Shown: piece by piece, positions 62,069 to 64,000 of the stretch
How positions within the stretch are numbered: position 1 is the stretch's first letter
How the letters are laid out: each line of letters starts with the position of its first letter
NCBI GenBank assembly: GCA_049509515.1
Contig: JBEKZV010000020.1
Span: forward strand, 22,748-86,747
Reading direction: 5' to 3'
Length of the DNA: 64,000 nt
DNA from: JBEKCP01 sp049509515
GTDB lineage: Bacteria > Planctomycetota > Planctomycetia > Pirellulales > Thermoguttaceae
The notes under the pieces: model-generated
Told to the model about the DNA's origin: nothing
The model's database searches: none
The model's input: the letters and a program-made list of their open reading frames with translations, nothing else
Translations under genes and position numbers: made by a program

Positions 62069-62555
62069 CGGCCGTGCTCCCGGGAGGCGGCGGCGTTTCC
62101 AGGGCCCGCTGCTGGTACAGCGATCTGCCCGCCAACTGCTTGCCCAGCTCGTCCAGGCGCTTAAGGGTCTTCTTGCGATAGCGGGCCACCGGCACCTCCT
62201 CGACGACGATCCGGCAGAAGTGGGCCAGAAGGGCGGCGATCTGATCGATGCTGATGGCGGTGGGATCGCGGCGGGCGTAGCGCTCGGGGTAGCCCCGCTC
62301 GAGCATCCACGCCGCCGCCCGCCAATGCTGCTCCTTCTTCGCGGCGTCGCGGATGTTGCGGAGCAGCCCCACCTCGGCGCTGCACTTGGCGTCGCGGACC
62401 CGGGCGGCGAAGTGGGGGTCGCGGGCCATCGTCCGGCGGATGGTCTCGCGGCCGCAGCCGACGTAGCGGGCGATGACCCGCTGGCTGCACCCGACGGCCA
62501 GCAGCGCGACGATCACGCTCTTCTTCGCGTCGTTCAGGGCGAGCGCTCTGGCCAT
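62061..62555 (-). CDS. Phage terminase small subunit-like protein
   Basis: 164 residues. The N-terminal helix-turn-helix CSQRVIARYVGCGRETIRRTMARD should bind the packaging site, and the helical middle region (EVGLLRNIRDAAKKEQHWRAAAWMLERGYPERYARRDP) is typical of small subunits or homeodomain-like phage proteins. It overlaps the large-subunit gene by 8 bases, so the two are translationally coupled. Confidence 0.85.
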   Translation of the reverse strand: MARALALNDAKKSVIVALLAVGCSQRVIARYVGCGRETIRRTMARDPHFAARVRDAKCSAEVGLLRNIRDAAKKEQHWRAAAWMLERGYPERYARRDPTAISIDQIAALLAHFCRIVVEEVPVARYRKKTLKRLDELGKQLAGRSLYQQRALETPPPPGSTADG

Positions 62556-62581
62556 CAGGCGGTCCTGTAGTAGCGGGGGTT

Positions 62582-62602
62582 AGTTGTCAGTTGTCAGTTG
62601 TC
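62582..62602. repeat. Heptamer tandem repeat
   Basis: Three copies of AGTTGTC in a row (62582-62602) occur between the terminase small-subunit gene and the ATPase/GNAT gene, overlapping the end of the latter. Heptameric short repeats of this kind are known from other bacteria. Confidence 0.85.
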
Positions 62603-63776
62603 AGAGGAACTCGAACGACACGACGGCGCGGCCCGCCGAGCCGCGGTAGCGCTCGCATCCCTTCGAGCCGGTCTTCCGCACCCCGATGGCCCGCCACCGC
62701 GGCGAACGGCGGCAGTGGGCCAGCACCGCCGGGTGGCTGGCGGTCAGGTTCACCCGGCAGCCTTCGCTCCGCTGCAGCTCCGCGACCGTCTCGCACAGCC
62801 GCATGCCGATGCCGATCCCCTGGTAGTCGGGCAGGGTGACGATCCGGCTGATGCGGCGGCGGCCTTTCTTGCCAAACAGCGGGACCACCGCGCAGAAGGC
62901 CACCGGGCTGTGCTCCCACAGGGCCAGGAAACACCAGGCCACGCTGCTCAGGGAGCCGCTCAAATAGTGATGACGCGCAAACAAGGGCCACGCACGACGC
63001 GCGCAACGAAAGACCTCAAGGTCGATCGGCGGTCGTGGAAGCCGCCTCCAGTGGAAGCTCGACGTGGCCATGTCGATCACCCAGTCGGGCTGCAGCCATT
63101 CGGTGACGTCGTAGTGGCAGGTGACCGCCACGAACCGGCCGCCGATCTGGTTCTTTTGAAACCCGCGGGCGATGGCCGCAGAGGCGGCCCGTGCCACGTT
63201 GCGATCCACAACGCTGGTGAACTCGTCGAAAGCCACGATGTCCGAAGCATCAAGGATGAAGGATGAAGGATGAGTTCCGTCCTCCGCTTCTCGCCGGGCG
63301 CCCTCTGGGTGGCCTTCCACCACCGGCGGCCGTTGGCCGCCGGCTATCCTTCCGCCTTGTTGCGCGTGGGCCAGCGCCCGGGCCAGGTCGCAGCGGAACT
63401 GCTCGCCGCCGGAGAGCACCTGGTAGGGCTTGATCCAGCTCGGCGGCGAGCTGAAGCCGACGGCCGTGAACAGGCCGGTGATCTCCTTGATCGGGCGGTC
63501 TCCCAGCCCATCGATCACCGCCCGGTCGGCGGGCCATTCGCGGCACTGGTAGAGTTGCCCGCCGAACAGGGCGCGGGCGATCGTGGTCTTGCCGCTGCCC
63601 GAGGGACCGACCACCAGCCCGATCCGCCACGGGGTTTCGCGGAAGTCGTCGGGCAGTTGGACCGCGAAGCGTTGCGTGGCCCGCTGGGCCAGCGGCACGT
63701 CGAACATCCCCGCCACCTGCTCGACGCGGAACGACCTGAAGACCGGGCACTCGACGCCAACCTCGATCTGGGTCAT
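62601..63776 (-). CDS. ABC-type ATPase fused to GNAT acetyltransferase (COG2401-like)
   Basis: 391 residues. The ABC half has Walker A VVGPSGSGKTT, signature VLSGGEQFRCDLARALAHA, Walker B IVAFDEFTSVVD and the switch His AVTCHYDV. The C-terminal half is a GNAT fold (RISRIVTLPDYQGIGIGMRLCE). Between signature and Walker B there are about 45 additional residues (RIAGGQRPPVV, then GTHPSSFILDAS), where only about ten are usual, encoded by a dispersed repeat. The arrangement fits COG2401. Its function is unknown; it may act on a translational or DNA substrate. Confidence 0.85.
   Translation of the reverse strand: MTQIEVGVECPVFRSFRVEQVAGMFDVPLAQRATQRFAVQLPDDFRETPWRIGLVVGPSGSGKTTIARALFGGQLYQCREWPADRAVIDGLGDRPIKEITGLFTAVGFSSPPSWIKPYQVLSGGEQFRCDLARALAHAQQGGRIAGGQRPPVVEGHPEGARREAEDGTHPSSFILDASDIVAFDEFTSVVDRNVARAASAAIARGFQKNQIGGRFVAVTCHYDVTEWLQPDWVIDMATSSFHWRRLPRPPIDLEVFRCARRAWPLFARHHYLSGSLSSVAWCFLALWEHSPVAFCAVVPLFGKKGRRRISRIVTLPDYQGIGIGMRLCETVAELQRSEGCRVNLTASHPAVLAHCRRSPRWRAIGVRKTGSKGCERYRGSAGRAVVSFEFL
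63252..63273. repeat. AAGGATG repeat inside the ATPase gene
   Basis: AAGGATGAAGGATGAAGGATGA within the coding sequence matches a tract near 63791-63850. The insert it belongs to (about 63250-63350) keeps the frame and lengthens the loop before Walker B. Confidence 0.75.
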
Positions 63777-63790
63777 GGGCGGGGTCTTTC

Positions 63791-63850
63791 AAGGATAAAG
63801 GATGAAGGATGAAGAAGGATGAACATGCTTTCATCCTTTATCCTTTATCC
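63791..63850. repeat. Palindromic AAGGATAAAGGATG repeat
   Basis: AGGATAAAGGAT near 63792-63803 faces ATCCTTTATCCT near 63840-63850. Together they form an inverted repeat with additional GGATGAA copies in between. It lies just upstream of the ATPase/GNAT gene and beside the insertion sequence. Confidence 0.7.
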
Positions 63851-64000
63851 TGGACTTTTGCAAACTCTCAAATGGCGTTGGAAAATGGGGGTTTTGGGGT
63901 CTAATGCTGGCGTTTTGGCCTGGCGCAGGACGGCTGGGCCGGCCAAGGGGACCACGGAGGGCCCGCAGATGCCAGCGATCGTGGAGTTTCCGCAGGTCGT
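63851..64000 (+). mobile_element. Left end of an IS701-like insertion sequence
   Basis: The region from about 63851 (GGACTTTTGCAAACTCTC) to the window edge precedes a gene whose first ten codons look like IS701-type transposases of Planctomycetes. The exact terminal inverted repeat cannot be defined because the other end is outside the window. Confidence 0.45.
63969..64000 (+). CDS. Transposase N-terminus (partial, runs off window)
   Basis: Only MPAIVEFPQV is visible. I recall similar N-termini in planctomycete IS701-type transposases, and the position after a possible insertion-sequence end fits. Too little sequence exists for certainty. Confidence 0.45.
   Translation, partial: MPAIVEFPQV

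Noticed and set aside
62582..62602. Phage attachment site (att) at the heptamer repeats
   Set aside because: No integrase gene, tRNA or matching second copy is visible, so an att site cannot be supported.

Overview
The window looks like the chromosome of a high-GC planctomycete, most like the Pirellulales. Four things point that way: three DUF1559 proteins with prepilin-type N-termini, two PEP-CTERM proteins, a giant PQQ-type propeller protein with a methyltransferase-like head, and an ECF sigma factor directly upstream of a large membrane Ser/Thr kinase. No tRNA, rRNA or CRISPR array was recognised.

Layout. 1-10067: housekeeping and signalling genes. These are a CXXCH lipoprotein, a LuxR-type response regulator, an ECF sigma/anti-sigma pair, the PQQ propeller protein, a ferredoxin-nitroreductase and a dCTP deaminase. 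Two copies of a long hairpin repeat lie among them. 10068-15050: uvrB surrounded by small accessory genes. These include an orphan HicB, a hicAB pair whose toxin has lost its 5' end, and a 60-codon tail of a nucleotidyltransferase. 15048-23542: a secreted transglutaminase-like protein, a zinc-ribbon/PilM protein translationally coupled to a membrane protein, and a TMTC-like glycosyltransferase/TPR gene broken by one in-frame TAG. 23672-30195: DUF1559 proteins around a PEP-CTERM beta-strand-repeat protein.

30882-46954 is an exopolysaccharide locus. It holds a Wzz-type chain-length protein (divergent), a BY-kinase homologue that has lost its Walker lysine, a GGDEF-like/sugar transferase fusion, a polysaccharide deacetylase, a flippase, an O-antigen-ligase-type polymerase, GT2, two FemAB/GNAT-type acyltransferase-like proteins, GT4, an FkbM methyltransferase, an NAD-dependent epimerase, a WecG/TagA transferase, and an unrecognised protein with a duplicated cysteine motif. 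Several of these genes overlap by 4 nt, so they are very probably one operon that makes and exports a decorated polysaccharide.

46955-53560: a PIN toxin/antitoxin pair with a truncated toxin, a PEP-CTERM protein, a repeated gene fragment, and the kinase/ECF pair. 53870-56395: an exported histidine-rich protein with sixteen 8-residue repeats and an LTxxQ-like tail, followed by two small exported paralogues. Their promoter-proximal sequence and terminators are duplicated too.

56540-63776 is a block of eight co-oriented genes that looks phage-derived. It contains terminase small and large subunits, an SPL-type radical SAM protein, a ParB-like protein, a PAPS-reductase-like PP-loop protein with a double ferredoxin-like tail, a DUF523 (TudS-type) desulfurase, and an ABC-ATPase/GNAT fusion. 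The ParB, PP-loop and DUF523 genes overlap one another. This is the best candidate for an undescribed system: a possible sulfur-based nucleic-acid modification or processing cassette attached to a packaging module. An IS701-like transposase begins at the right edge.

A recurrent theme is dispersed repeats inserted in frame into coding genes (three cases) and toxin genes that have been inactivated.
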